This document shows, in pieces, positions 16,283 through 23,401 of a DNA stretch of 36,243 bases. Numbering within the stretch: position 1 is the stretch's first letter; the number at the start of each line of letters is the position of its first letter. The stretch is from Streptosporangiaceae bacterium (lineage in GTDB: Bacteria; Actinomycetota; Actinomycetes; Streptosporangiales; Streptosporangiaceae). The notes below the pieces were generated by a model. The model searched no databases. It was not told where the DNA came from and was given only the letters and a program-made list of their open reading frames with translations. The translations under genes were made by a program, and so were the position numbers. The DNA lies in NCBI GenBank assembly GCA_030041275.1, contig JASHOE010000060.1:1-36243 (forward strand), given 5' to 3'.

Positions 16283-17007
16283 TGACCGAGCTGAGCGGCG
16301 CAAACGCGCGCTTCCGCGACGATCGCGGCGAAGCCGACCCTGCTCTGGCCGCGGCGCTGGCGGCCTACGCCGAGGGCGCCGGTGCCGAGCGCGCCGTGCT
16401 GGCCGCGCTGGCCGCGAGCAGGCTGCTGGTTCCGGTGGTGTCGATGCTGGCAGGCACTGGCCCAGCCGGCACCGAGCCCCTTCCGCCCGCCGCGGGAGCG
16501 GTAGCCGGCGACAAGCACAGTGAGATGGCCATCCCTTCGCTGGTCGGCCAGGATGGCAGGACCGCGCTGGTGGCGTTCACCTGCGTCGACTCGCTCCGGC
16601 GGTGGCAGCCTGCCGCCCGGCCGGTTCCGGTGCCAGCCAGTGCAGTGTTCGAGGCGGCCGTGGCGGAGTCGTCCGCGGTTGTCGTCGATGTGGCCGGGCC
16701 CGTCCCGCTGGCAGTCGAGGGCACGCGGCTCGCCGCGCTCGCCGCGGGCGCAGCGGTGCCCGACATGTACGAGGATCCGGACGTCTGGAGCCTGGTGGTG
16801 GCCGCCGCCGGCAGCGTTGCCCCGGGCATCCGGGTTCGGCTCCGGCCGCCGTCGGCCGGTGTCGCGTTCACCCTCGACCTGGCGCCCCCGCCGGGTACTG
16901 CCGGACCGGTCAGCCCTGACGTCGCGGCGGACGTTGCGGACGCGGTGTCGGCGCGGCTGGCCGGCCGTGTCCGGTCCGGCATCGCTGTCGTCCGGCTGAG
17001 TGGCTGA
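16282..17007 (+). CDS. SseB-family protein
   Basis: A 241-aa protein with an SseB N-terminal-type domain: an ALAAYAEGAGAERAVLAALA helix, then AASRLLVPVVSML, EMAIPSLVGQDGRTALVAFT and CVDSLRRWQPAARPVPVPAS, the normal order in actinobacterial SseB-like proteins. The C-terminal third (residues 165-241) is a separate, less typical segment ending SGIAVVRLSG. SseB was named for serine sensitivity enhancement in E. coli; the biochemical role of the actinobacterial proteins is unclear. GTG at 16282 follows a -10 element directly. It is followed after 36 nt by the coiled-coil gene on the same strand. Confidence 0.85.
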   Translation: MTELSGANARFRDDRGEADPALAAALAAYAEGAGAERAVLAALAASRLLVPVVSMLAGTGPAGTEPLPPAAGAVAGDKHSEMAIPSLVGQDGRTALVAFTCVDSLRRWQPAARPVPVPASAVFEAAVAESSAVVVDVAGPVPLAVEGTRLAALAAGAAVPDMYEDPDVWSLVVAAAGSVAPGIRVRLRPPSAGVAFTLDLAPPPGTAGPVSPDVAADVADAVSARLAGRVRSGIAVVRLSG

Positions 17008-17030
17008 CCAGCAGTCCGGCCGGGCCACGT

Positions 17031-17044
17031 TACGATCGCGATTG
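17031..17044 (+). promoter_or_regulatory. -10 element for a leaderless coiled-coil gene transcript
   Basis: TACGAT (17031-17036) ends 7 nt before the GTG at 17044; there is no ribosome-binding site between. A separate promoter for this gene within the 36-nt gap is likely. Confidence 0.55.
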
Positions 17045-17991
17045 TGTCGGCAGTCACCCTGACCGAGGTGGCGGACGAGCTCTACGGGCTGCCGCCAGCG
17101 GAATTCACCGCCGCCCGCGACGAGCAGGCGCGTGCGGCTAGGGCCGCGGGCCGTCGCGACGACGCGGCGGCCATCAGGAAGCTGGCCAGACCTACCACCA
17201 GCGCCTGGCTCGTCAACCAGCTGAGCAGGGACGCCCCCGAGCAGCTAGCGCGGCTCTTTGAGGTAGCCACCGCGCTGCAGGAGGCACAGCGCACCCTGGC
17301 GGGCGACCGGCTGCGGGAGCTGTCCGCCGAGCGCCGGCTGGTCATTAACGAGCTGCTGCCAACCGCCGCCGCGGTGGCCGACCGCGCGGGTCAGCCCGCT
17401 AGCGCGGCTGTGCTCGAGGAGGTCCGAGCCACGCTGGAGGCCGCCCTGGCCGATGCAGGCGCGCGGGATGCTGTCGGGTCCGGACGGCTGACCAGGGCGC
17501 TCGCCTATGCGGGGCTCGGCGAGGTGGATCTCACGGCCGCAGCAGAACTGCTTGCTGCCGCGCCTGCGCCGCCGCGAACGGCGCGAGCACGGCGCAGCGC
17601 GGGCGCGTCACCCGCATCGAGGGCGGATGGCGCGGGGGACGGCAGCGAAGCAGGCGGCCAGCCGCACCCCGGCCCCGGCGCGTCGGCGCGCGGGGCAAAA
17701 GCAGTGGCCGAGGCCGAGGCGGAGGCCGCAACCGCGGCGGACGCGGTCACCAGGGCCGAGGGTGACCTTGAGGCCATCGCCGAGCAGCGTCAGTTCCTGC
17801 GCCGCCGAATCAGTCACCTGGAGGGCGAGCTAGCCCAGGCGCGGGCTGAGGATGCCCGGCTTGCAGCGGACGCGCAGCGGGCGGAAGTGAGCCGCGACGA
17901 GGCGGCGCGCACCCAGCGGGGCGCAGCACGGCGGCTTGCGCGGGCCAGGAGCGATCAGGCGACGCAGCGCCCGAGATCTAGGCCTCGCTAG
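17044..17991 (+). CDS. Conserved actinobacterial protein with C-terminal coiled coil
   Basis: A 315-aa protein. The N-terminal half is helical (ELYGLPPAEFTAARDEQARAA; KLARPTTSAWLVNQLSRD; RLRELSAERRLVINELLP), the central part (about 185-225) is a disordered Ala/Gly/Pro linker, and the C-terminal 90 residues are a continuous charged coiled coil (EAEAEAATAADAVTRAEGDL ... REQ-type heptads to the end), finishing in a basic tail PRSRPR. It resembles hypothetical proteins common in streptomycetes and relatives. Function unknown. No membrane segment. The basic tail could contact nucleic acid, which is only a guess. Confidence 0.8.
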   Translation: MSAVTLTEVADELYGLPPAEFTAARDEQARAARAAGRRDDAAAIRKLARPTTSAWLVNQLSRDAPEQLARLFEVATALQEAQRTLAGDRLRELSAERRLVINELLPTAAAVADRAGQPASAAVLEEVRATLEAALADAGARDAVGSGRLTRALAYAGLGEVDLTAAAELLAAAPAPPRTARARRSAGASPASRADGAGDGSEAGGQPHPGPGASARGAKAVAEAEAEAATAADAVTRAEGDLEAIAEQRQFLRRRISHLEGELAQARAEDARLAADAQRAEVSRDEAARTQRGAARRLARARSDQATQRPRSRPR

Positions 17992-17998
17992 CCATGGA

Positions 17999-18415
17999 TC
18001 AGCCGACCGCCTCGCCGATGTCGATCATCCACGGTACGCCGAACTTGTCCACACACATGCCGAACTCGTCGCCCCAGGCCTGCTTCTCCAGCGGCATCGT
18101 GGTGGTGCCGCCCGCCGTCAGCTTCTGCCAGTAGTCGTGTAGCGCAGCCGAGTCAGCCGTGTCGCCGCTGATGCTCACCGACGAACCCGCCATCGGCTGG
18201 AATTCCATCGTGGAGGTCACGTCGGCGCCCATGATCGTGTAGCCAGCGTCCGTCTGCAGCATCGCGTGCATGACCCGGCCAGCGTCCGGGCCATCGGCAC
18301 CGAGCTCGCCGAATGTCGTCAGGTTCAGGTTCCCGCCGAAGACACTGGCGTAGAACTCCATGGCTTCGCGCGCGTTCCCGTTGAAGTTCAGGTACGGATT
18401 CAAGCGAGATGTCAC
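17999..18415 (-). CDS. VOC-family (PhnB/glyoxalase-like) protein
   Basis: A 138-aa protein of the vicinal-oxygen-chelate superfamily, PhnB-like branch: LNPYLNFNGNAREAMEFYAS at the start, VFGGNLNLTTFGELG, MHAMLQTDAGYTIMGADV, and at the end WGDEFGMCVDKFGVPWMIDI. Members are often metal-binding enzymes or resistance proteins, and many PhnB-like ones have no known substrate. GTG at 18415 overlaps the stop of the oxidoreductase (GTGA, 4 nt) and has AAGGAG 8-9 nt upstream inside that gene, so both are translated from one mRNA. Confidence 0.9.
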   Translation of the reverse strand: MTSRLNPYLNFNGNAREAMEFYASVFGGNLNLTTFGELGADGPDAGRVMHAMLQTDAGYTIMGADVTSTMEFQPMAGSSVSISGDTADSAALHDYWQKLTAGGTTTMPLEKQAWGDEFGMCVDKFGVPWMIDIGEAVG

Positions 18416-19377
18416 CGGCTCTTCTCCTTACGAGAGGCAGCGTTTCCATCACTGAGCGTAGTCCAGGCCCTTGGGCCGGCGTCGAGGTGTCGCTGTGCGG
18501 CGGCCAGCACGTGGGTCACGTCACGACCGAAGGCAGCGTCGCACGGATGCGCGGTCTCACCAGCCGAGGCGTTCGCAGTCAGCTCGGCCACCGCGACTCG
18601 CAGCGCAACGACCGGGTCAGCGGCATTCGGCAGCATCGCGATGCCGTGCTCGCCCCAGACCTCTAGCTGGAATCGTGCGGCAGCGTGCGGCGCGCCGAGC
18701 GTCAGCGTGACCGAACTGGTCGCCCCGCCCTCATGGTGCAGAACAAGGTAGGTGAGGTCACCGCGGCCGCGATCGGCCGTGACGTGTCGGACCGGGCCGA
18801 GAATCGCCCAGAGCAGCGATACCGCGTGCGGCCCGACATCCCACAGCCCGCCGAAGTCACGCCGCCATGGCGTGTTGAACGGGCTCGATGCGGAGAACGC
18901 CGACCCGAGCCAGCTCGCCGCCCCGCCTGCCCAGCCGCCCGCGCGAGTGACTTCGTCGAGCCACTTCCTGGCGTCGGGCTGGAACCGGGAGGTGAAGAAG
19001 ACCACCGAGGCGACCCTGGCCGCCGCGACCGCGTCGGCCATTGCGGTTGCCCCCTCGGCGGTGAGCGCGACCGGCTTCTCCAGCAGCAGGTGCCGGCCAG
19101 CGTGAGCCGCGCGGACCGCCAGCTCGGCCTGCACGGTCGGCGGCACCGCGAAGGCGACGGCGTCGACATCCGCCAGGAATGCGTCGAAATCACGACGGCT
19201 CGTGGCGCCGAATTCAGCTGCGAGCGCGCTGGCCGCATCGAAGTTGCGGCCCCACACGGCGGTGAGTTCCACGCCAGGCGAGCTGGCCAGGGCGGTTGCG
19301 TGCACCTGCATGGCCCAGTGGCCGGTGCCCACGAGGCCGAATCGAACTGGCGGCAGGCCGGTGGCGGGGTCGGGCAT
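18412..19377 (-). CDS. Gfo/Idh/MocA-family NAD(P)-dependent oxidoreductase
   Basis: A 321-aa dehydrogenase. The N-terminal Rossmann domain has FGLVGTGHWAMQVHATAL and later FAVPPTVQAELAVRAAHAG; the catalytic-site lysine lies in HLLLEKPVALTAEGA; the C-terminal alpha/beta domain shows GGLWDVGPHAVSLLWAILG, the usual histidine-bearing helix. Such enzymes oxidise sugars, inositols or related alcohols. ATG at 19377 directly abuts the stop of a 60-codon ORF (TGA-ATG), and the stop overlaps the VOC gene start. Substrate unknown. Confidence 0.93.
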   Translation of the reverse strand: MPDPATGLPPVRFGLVGTGHWAMQVHATALASSPGVELTAVWGRNFDAASALAAEFGATSRRDFDAFLADVDAVAFAVPPTVQAELAVRAAHAGRHLLLEKPVALTAEGATAMADAVAAARVASVVFFTSRFQPDARKWLDEVTRAGGWAGGAASWLGSAFSASSPFNTPWRRDFGGLWDVGPHAVSLLWAILGPVRHVTADRGRGDLTYLVLHHEGGATSSVTLTLGAPHAAARFQLEVWGEHGIAMLPNAADPVVALRVAVAELTANASAGETAHPCDAAFGRDVTHVLAAAQRHLDAGPRAWTTLSDGNAASRKEKSR

Positions 19378-19560
19378 TCAGCCGACCTCCTTGCCGCTCG
19401 CGCCCGGACTGGCCGCCAGGCCCACCGGGTCCACCTCGTGGATCTCCGCCAGCCCTCTCGGCGCGGCCTGCTGGCCGGCCAGGATCGCGGCCACGCCGCC
19501 GTCGTGCTGCGGTCTGGATGCTGCCAGCGCGGTGACCGGCACGTGCTGGTTCGCTCCCAC
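19378..19560 (-). CDS. Possible 60-aa leader protein before the oxidoreductase
   Basis: A 60-codon frame from GTG at 19560 to a TGA that touches the oxidoreductase ATG. A TAAATT -10 hexamer (minus strand, 19572-19567) ends 6 nt before the GTG, the leaderless arrangement seen elsewhere in the window. The product (begins MGANQHVPVTALAASRPQ) matches nothing I recognise, has no signal peptide or membrane segment, and is rich in Ala, Gly and Pro. The promoter and the stop/start contact support translation; the lack of a recognisable fold is against it. Confidence 0.45.
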   Translation of the reverse strand: MGANQHVPVTALAASRPQHDGGVAAILAGQQAAPRGLAEIHEVDPVGLAASPGASGKEVG

Positions 19561-19566
19561 GAGCTC

Positions 19567-19596
19567 AATTTAGCCACCGGCTGTGCTGGCTATCCT
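19567..19596. promoter_or_regulatory. Back-to-back promoters of the 60-aa ORF and the ProA-like gene
   Basis: On the minus strand TAAATT (19572-19567) precedes GTG 19560 by 6 nt; on the plus strand TATCCT (19591-19596) precedes ATG 19604 by 7 nt, and a weak TTTAGC -35-like hexamer (19569-19574) overlaps the opposite -10. Two polymerases could not occupy the region together, so the genes are probably expressed in competition. Confidence 0.5.
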
Positions 19597-19603
19597 CAAA
19601 GTC

Positions 19604-20905
19604 ATGCGCACCGAATCGGAAGCCGCAAGTGGAGCCGATGCCGCCCAGGCCGCCGCGGCCGTTGTGGCGGCCGGGCAAGCGGCCTGCGGCGCGGCGCCCT
19701 CGCTGCGCGACGCGCCGGACGACGCGCTGGATGAGGCGCTGCGGCTGATCGCGCGCAGGCTCGCCGACCAGACCCTGACCGTGCTCGCGGCTAATGCCGA
19801 CGACGTGCAGGCTGCTCGGGCGGCTGGCCTGCCCGAGGCCTTCGTGGACCGGCTGAGGCTAGATCCGGGCCGGGTGGCCGCCATGGCAGACCAACTCGAC
19901 ACGCTCGCCGTGATCGCGTCACCGCCGACCCGCGCTTTCGTGCGTGACCTGCCCGACGGCCTCGTACTGCAAGAGTGGCGACGCCCGGTGGGCGTCATCG
20001 GCGCGAACTTTGAAGCTCGGCCGAACGTCGTGGTGGACGTCTCGTCACAGCTCATCAAGTCCCGCAACGCGGGCGTGCTGCGGACTGGGTCGAGCGCAAT
20101 CCGATCGGCCGCCACGCTCGTCGACGCCGTGGTGGGTCCGGCCATCGCGGCCGCGGGCCTGAACCCTGCAGTCGTGCAGCTCGTGCGCGTTCCCGGCCGG
20201 GAGGCCGCCACCGCCCTGGTGCGCCAGCCGCGGCTGATCCCGCTCGTGATCCTGCGTGGCAGCGGCGAGAGCACCAGGGCGCTGGCGCGCGAGGCGGCGC
20301 TGCACGGCGTGCGCACCCTGGCGCACGCCGACGGCGGCGCGGTGATGTATCTCGACCAGTCCGCCGACGTGGGCCTCGCTCTGCAGCTCATCGAGCGGAG
20401 CCTCGACCGGCTCGGCGTGTGCAACCGGCTGAACCTGCTGCTGGTGCAGCGCACGTGCTGGGACGAGGTCGTCCCGCAGGTGCTGGCCCTGGCTGAGAAG
20501 CTGCAGATCGCGGTGTCGCTGCCGCCGCACCAGCATCCGCTCGGTCACGAGTGGGCGCTCGCAGGCGGCGCGGAGGCGACGATCACGATCGCGCCGGCCG
20601 ACGGTCCGGGCGAGGCGGCCGATATCGCCAACAACGAGACCTCCAGGCTGGCCGCAGCTATCGTCACCGCTGATGAGAAGGCCGCACGCCGGTTCCTGGA
20701 CGTCTATTCCGGGACGGGGTCGTTCTGGAATTCATCGCCCCGCCTGCTCGACGGGTACAAGCTCCTGTCGCTGCCGGAGACCGGCATCAACATCGACGTG
20801 GTGCCGGGTCCGCGCGGCCCGGTCACGTTCCGCGACCTGTATCTGCGCCAGTACGTCGTAGTCCCGAGCGACCGCGTCGCCGGCCTGCCGCATCTCGAGC
20901 GCTAA
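19604..20905 (+). CDS. Divergent ProA-like (gamma-glutamyl phosphate reductase family) dehydrogenase
   Basis: A 433-aa protein of the ProA branch of the aldehyde dehydrogenase superfamily, whose standard reaction is NADPH reduction of gamma-glutamyl phosphate. The catalytic cysteine is present (C273 in GVCNRLNLLLV) and RPVGVIGANFEARPNVVVDV matches the family cofactor region. Several normally strict motifs differ: the usual G-C-H-I-Y-V-D reads HADGGAVMYLD, RGG reads RTGSS, the HSDAI segment reads ETSRLAAAIV, and RFTDGGQFGLGAE reads RLLDGYKLLSLPE. Substrate may thus not be gamma-glutamyl phosphate. ATG at 19604 follows a -10 box directly. The gene is tail to tail with a ProB-like kinase, stops overlapping. 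Confidence 0.88.
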   Translation: MRTESEAASGADAAQAAAAVVAAGQAACGAAPSLRDAPDDALDEALRLIARRLADQTLTVLAANADDVQAARAAGLPEAFVDRLRLDPGRVAAMADQLDTLAVIASPPTRAFVRDLPDGLVLQEWRRPVGVIGANFEARPNVVVDVSSQLIKSRNAGVLRTGSSAIRSAATLVDAVVGPAIAAAGLNPAVVQLVRVPGREAATALVRQPRLIPLVILRGSGESTRALAREAALHGVRTLAHADGGAVMYLDQSADVGLALQLIERSLDRLGVCNRLNLLLVQRTCWDEVVPQVLALAEKLQIAVSLPPHQHPLGHEWALAGGAEATITIAPADGPGEAADIANNETSRLAAAIVTADEKAARRFLDVYSGTGSFWNSSPRLLDGYKLLSLPETGINIDVVPGPRGPVTFRDLYLRQYVVVPSDRVAGLPHLER

Positions 20906-22437
20906 CCGGGATAGACCACCAGGGATTCGCGGTGCACGGCGTGGATGTTGCGGACGACTCGCGTGGCGCCCCGATCGGTCGGCACCTGGCCGTGCAAGAA
21001 GCCCCGGTCGAGCAGAAACGCCGTGCACAGCTGCGGCTGCGCCAGCAGCAGCGAGTCGGCTAGCTCGGTGATGCGTTCCGGCGACAGGCTGGCGAGATGG
21101 GCGAACGCCTCCTGGCTCGCCCGTGAGGTGCCCGCCGCGAGTTCCCGGCAGTCCTTATAGCTGTCGGTGTCGAGTAGCGACGCCTGCGCGTCGGTCGGCT
21201 CGTGGTGTGCGTCGGCCGTTGGCAGGCCGGCGTCGGCCTGGTGCGTCAGCGCGGTGCTGGACGCCCCAGGCCCGGCGTACCTCAGCCGCAGCAGAATCGA
21301 GATCACGCAGGCTACGTCCTGCGGCGACAGCGCGCGCAGCAGTCGGAGGATGGCCGAGGGCAGTGCTACCGAACCGCGGCCAAGAAGCCGCTCCGGGTGC
21401 CGGACGTCGAGCAGTTCGACGACTGCCCCGGCCGCGAAGTCACCGTCGACGCGCTTGAGCCCGGACAGGAACAGCGTGCTGCCCGTGCGCAGGCTGTCCT
21501 CGGCCGCGCGGTTCACATACAGCGACCCGGCCGAGTACGCCATGCCGCCGATCCAGCGCCGGCCCGGCTCGAGCTGCGCCGCGGCGGCCCGGACGACCGT
21601 CCCCATCCGGGCCCGGGGGTTAAGGCTGCGGCTGACGACGTCCGACTCGCGGGCGGAGCCGATGACGCACTCAACGCCGCAGCAGGCCGCCCTGGCCGCG
21701 GCGCTCAGCTTGGAGCCCATGCCGCCGCGCCCGCTTCCCCCGTTCGTGACCCGGACGGCGCGCGCTTGCGCCGGCGTCAGCCGGTGGAGTCGCTCGCTGA
21801 GGCTCGCGTCCCGGTAGGCGGCTCGTACGTCGGTGAGGAACAGCAGCCGCGACGCTCCGGCGGCGACGGCGACGGCGACGGCGACCTGGTCGTTGTCGAG
21901 AGCCGACAGCGGGTCGGTCGCGTCATTGCCGTTGACGATGGGCAGCAGGCCGCGGCCGGACGCTTCGCGCAGCAGCTGGCCGAGGTCGCCCATCGCGCGG
22001 GCCGACTCCAGATCGCTGCGCGACACCAGGATCTGGCATACCTCGACGCCAACGGCCGCTGCCAGTTGCCGGTACAGCGCCATCAGGGCGGGCTGGCCCA
22101 CCGCGGACGGCAGCGCTGTGGCCACCGCTTGCGGCCCGCCCTCCGGCGCTTCGAAGCGCCGCAGCGTCGCAGCGAGTCGCTCATAGTCCGTCGTGTCCAC
22201 CGCGGACCGAACCGAGCCGATCAGCGCGTGCAGCGCTAGCCCGGCGCCGGCCGTGGGACCCTCGAACGCAAGCAGCCGGCTGCCGAGCCGAGCCGCTCCC
22301 GAGGTAACCAGGATGATCTCGTGACCGGCTCGCTGCGCCGACGCGATCTGGCTCACCAGGCCAGCGATGACGTCGAGCGCCAGCCCGTCCCGGCTGGCGA
22401 TCGAGCTGGAGCCGAGCTTGATTACCTGTCTGGTCAC
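20902..22437 (-). CDS. ProB-like (glutamate 5-kinase family) protein with extra C-terminal region
   Basis: A 511-aa protein, against about 370 for ordinary glutamate 5-kinase. Residues 1-270 form an amino-acid-kinase domain: QVIKLGSSSIASRDG, ILVTSGAARLGSRLL, PIVNGNDATDPLSALDNDQV (family IxEND changed to VNGND), LLFLTDVRAAYRD and the ATP/substrate loop GGSGRGGMGSKL. About 40 extra residues interrupt the first half. Residues about 285-360 look like the PUA domain (RRWIGGMAYSAGSLYVNRAA, LFLSGLKRVDGDFAAGAVV). Residues about 375-511 are an extension of unknown fold. GTG at 22437 fits the family N-terminus; an ATG at 22488 adds 17 residues. Tail to tail with the ProA-like gene. Confidence 0.87.
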   Translation of the reverse strand: MTRQVIKLGSSSIASRDGLALDVIAGLVSQIASAQRAGHEIILVTSGAARLGSRLLAFEGPTAGAGLALHALIGSVRSAVDTTDYERLAATLRRFEAPEGGPQAVATALPSAVGQPALMALYRQLAAAVGVEVCQILVSRSDLESARAMGDLGQLLREASGRGLLPIVNGNDATDPLSALDNDQVAVAVAVAAGASRLLFLTDVRAAYRDASLSERLHRLTPAQARAVRVTNGGSGRGGMGSKLSAAARAACCGVECVIGSARESDVVSRSLNPRARMGTVVRAAAAQLEPGRRWIGGMAYSAGSLYVNRAAEDSLRTGSTLFLSGLKRVDGDFAAGAVVELLDVRHPERLLGRGSVALPSAILRLLRALSPQDVACVISILLRLRYAGPGASSTALTHQADAGLPTADAHHEPTDAQASLLDTDSYKDCRELAAGTSRASQEAFAHLASLSPERITELADSLLLAQPQLCTAFLLDRGFLHGQVPTDRGATRVVRNIHAVHRESLVVYPG

Positions 22438-22493
22438 GGAATACCCACGAACGGTGTGCGCGCGGCAGAGCGCCTCGCAAATGATCATTCACG

Positions 22494-22521
22494 ACGCTAT
22501 CACGGACGATGGCCAGGTCAG
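22494..22521 (-). promoter_or_regulatory. Putative promoter of the ProB-like gene
   Basis: On the minus strand CTGACC (22521-22516) and TAGCGT (22499-22494) are separated by 16 nt, 4 of 6 and a TAnnnT fit to the -35 and -10 consensus. The transcript would start close to the ATG at 22488, making either a leaderless long form or a 50-nt leader before GTG 22437. Confidence 0.4.
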
Positions 22522-22583
22522 GCCTAGCGCAGGTCGGCTTCACCGGGGCCGATCGGCCCATCTGCGGCCGGGCGAACCCGACG

Positions 22584-23162
22584 TCAGGGATGTGACCGGA
22601 CGCGGCGCCGCAGAGCGAGCGCGCTGCCGCCAGCAAGCGCGCCCACGGCCATCAGCGCCACGCCGACCGCGGCTAGCCCGGCGCTGACCGGCGACGCCAC
22701 GACACCGTCAGCCGCCCGCTCACTTGCCGCCGCCGCGCGTGCGGCAGCGGCCGCCGCTGCGGACTCGACCTGCAGCGCGATCGTGGCCGCCGTGCCGTCT
22801 GAGCACTCGATGCGCGGGTGGTAGCTGCCGGGTCGCACACCGGACGGAAGGCGCACCGCAACGACGAAGTCACCCTCCCTCGGGGCCGCGTTCATGGGAA
22901 TAATCGCGGGGAGCCGCAGCGGCTGGCCGAGCAGGGTCGCGGCCGCGGCGCCCAGGCTCGCGCAGGACACGGTGAACTGCAACGGCCGACCAGGCGCTGC
23001 GACGGTCGGGCTTACCGACGCAATGGTCCCGCCCGGTCCGCTCGCCCGCGCTGCGGCGGCCAATGGCACGGTCGCAACCAGCGCGGCGGTACCGACGGCG
23101 GCAGCCGTGGTCAGCCGGAGCCCGAGCCGGGTTGCGGCGGCGCCCCATGGCGCCATGCGCAT
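22584..23162 (-). CDS. Secreted, C-terminally membrane-anchored protein of unknown function
   Basis: A 192-aa protein. Residues 1-42 make a signal peptide (RLGLRLTTAAAVGTAALVAT, cleavage probably near AARA-SGPGG). The exported part looks like a small Ig-like beta domain: GTIASVSPTVAAPGRPLQFT, a cysteine pair (SCASLG and IECSDG) and VRLPSGVRPGSYHPRIEC. An Ala-rich stretch leads to one C-terminal membrane helix (VSAGLAAVGVALMAVGALAG) and a basic RRRVRSHP tail inside the cell. This resembles small actinobacterial cell-surface proteins. ATG at 23162 has GGGGGAGG 8 nt upstream. Function unknown. Confidence 0.82.
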   Translation of the reverse strand: MRMAPWGAAATRLGLRLTTAAAVGTAALVATVPLAAAARASGPGGTIASVSPTVAAPGRPLQFTVSCASLGAAAATLLGQPLRLPAIIPMNAAPREGDFVVAVRLPSGVRPGSYHPRIECSDGTAATIALQVESAAAAAAARAAAASERAADGVVASPVSAGLAAVGVALMAVGALAGGSALALRRRVRSHP

Positions 23163-23227
23163 GACCGTACCTCCCCCCGCGCCGTACCGCCGGGGCCGGG
23201 ATACCCCGCAGTCGACCGTCCGCAAAC

Positions 23228-23335
23228 CGTGATCGCGAAGACCTTGCGTGCGCATAGCGCGAAGTCTGCGGCTCCGACGTAGACCTTGCGTGCGCATAGC
23301 ACGCAAAGTCTTCGGCTTGTGCAAAGTCTTCGCGG
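23228..23335. repeat. Cluster of direct and inverted repeats in the divergent region before aroC
   Basis: AGACCTTGCGTGCGCATAGC occurs at 23239-23258 and 23281-23300. GCAAAGTCTTCG occurs at 23303-23314 and 23321-23332. CGCGAAGACCTTGC (23234-23247) is inverted, with one mismatch, against GCAAAGTCTTCGCG (23321-23334). The second copy folds into a 13-bp hairpin with one mismatch, arms 23281-23293 and 23299-23311, loop GCATA. The block lies 66 nt beyond the secreted-protein start and 65 nt before aroC. It may bind a regulator or be a palindromic repeat element. Confidence 0.9.
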
Positions 23336-23387
23336 TAACGGACGCAGTGCGACCGACGCCGGGCGAATGCTGCGCCCATCGACGTGG

Positions 23388-23401
23388 CAAGATCGGCATC
23401 A
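23388..23401 (+). promoter_or_regulatory. -10 element of the aro operon
   Basis: CAAGAT (23388-23393) ends 7 nt before the aroC ATG, with no Shine-Dalgarno between, giving a probably leaderless transcript. Confidence 0.45.

Noticed and set aside
16201..17028. A 275-codon minus-strand frame opposite the SseB-like gene
   Set aside because: No recognisable domain; the plus-strand protein has SseB-type order of segments and a promoter element.
22546..22559. Palindrome GGGCCGATCGGCCC after the secreted-protein gene
   Set aside because: A 5-bp hairpin with GATC loop is common by chance in such GC-rich DNA, and no conserved context supports a terminator.
23239..23300. Insertion sequence or attachment site suggested by the repeats before aroC
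   Set aside because: No transposase or integrase gene, no tRNA and no target duplication flank the block.
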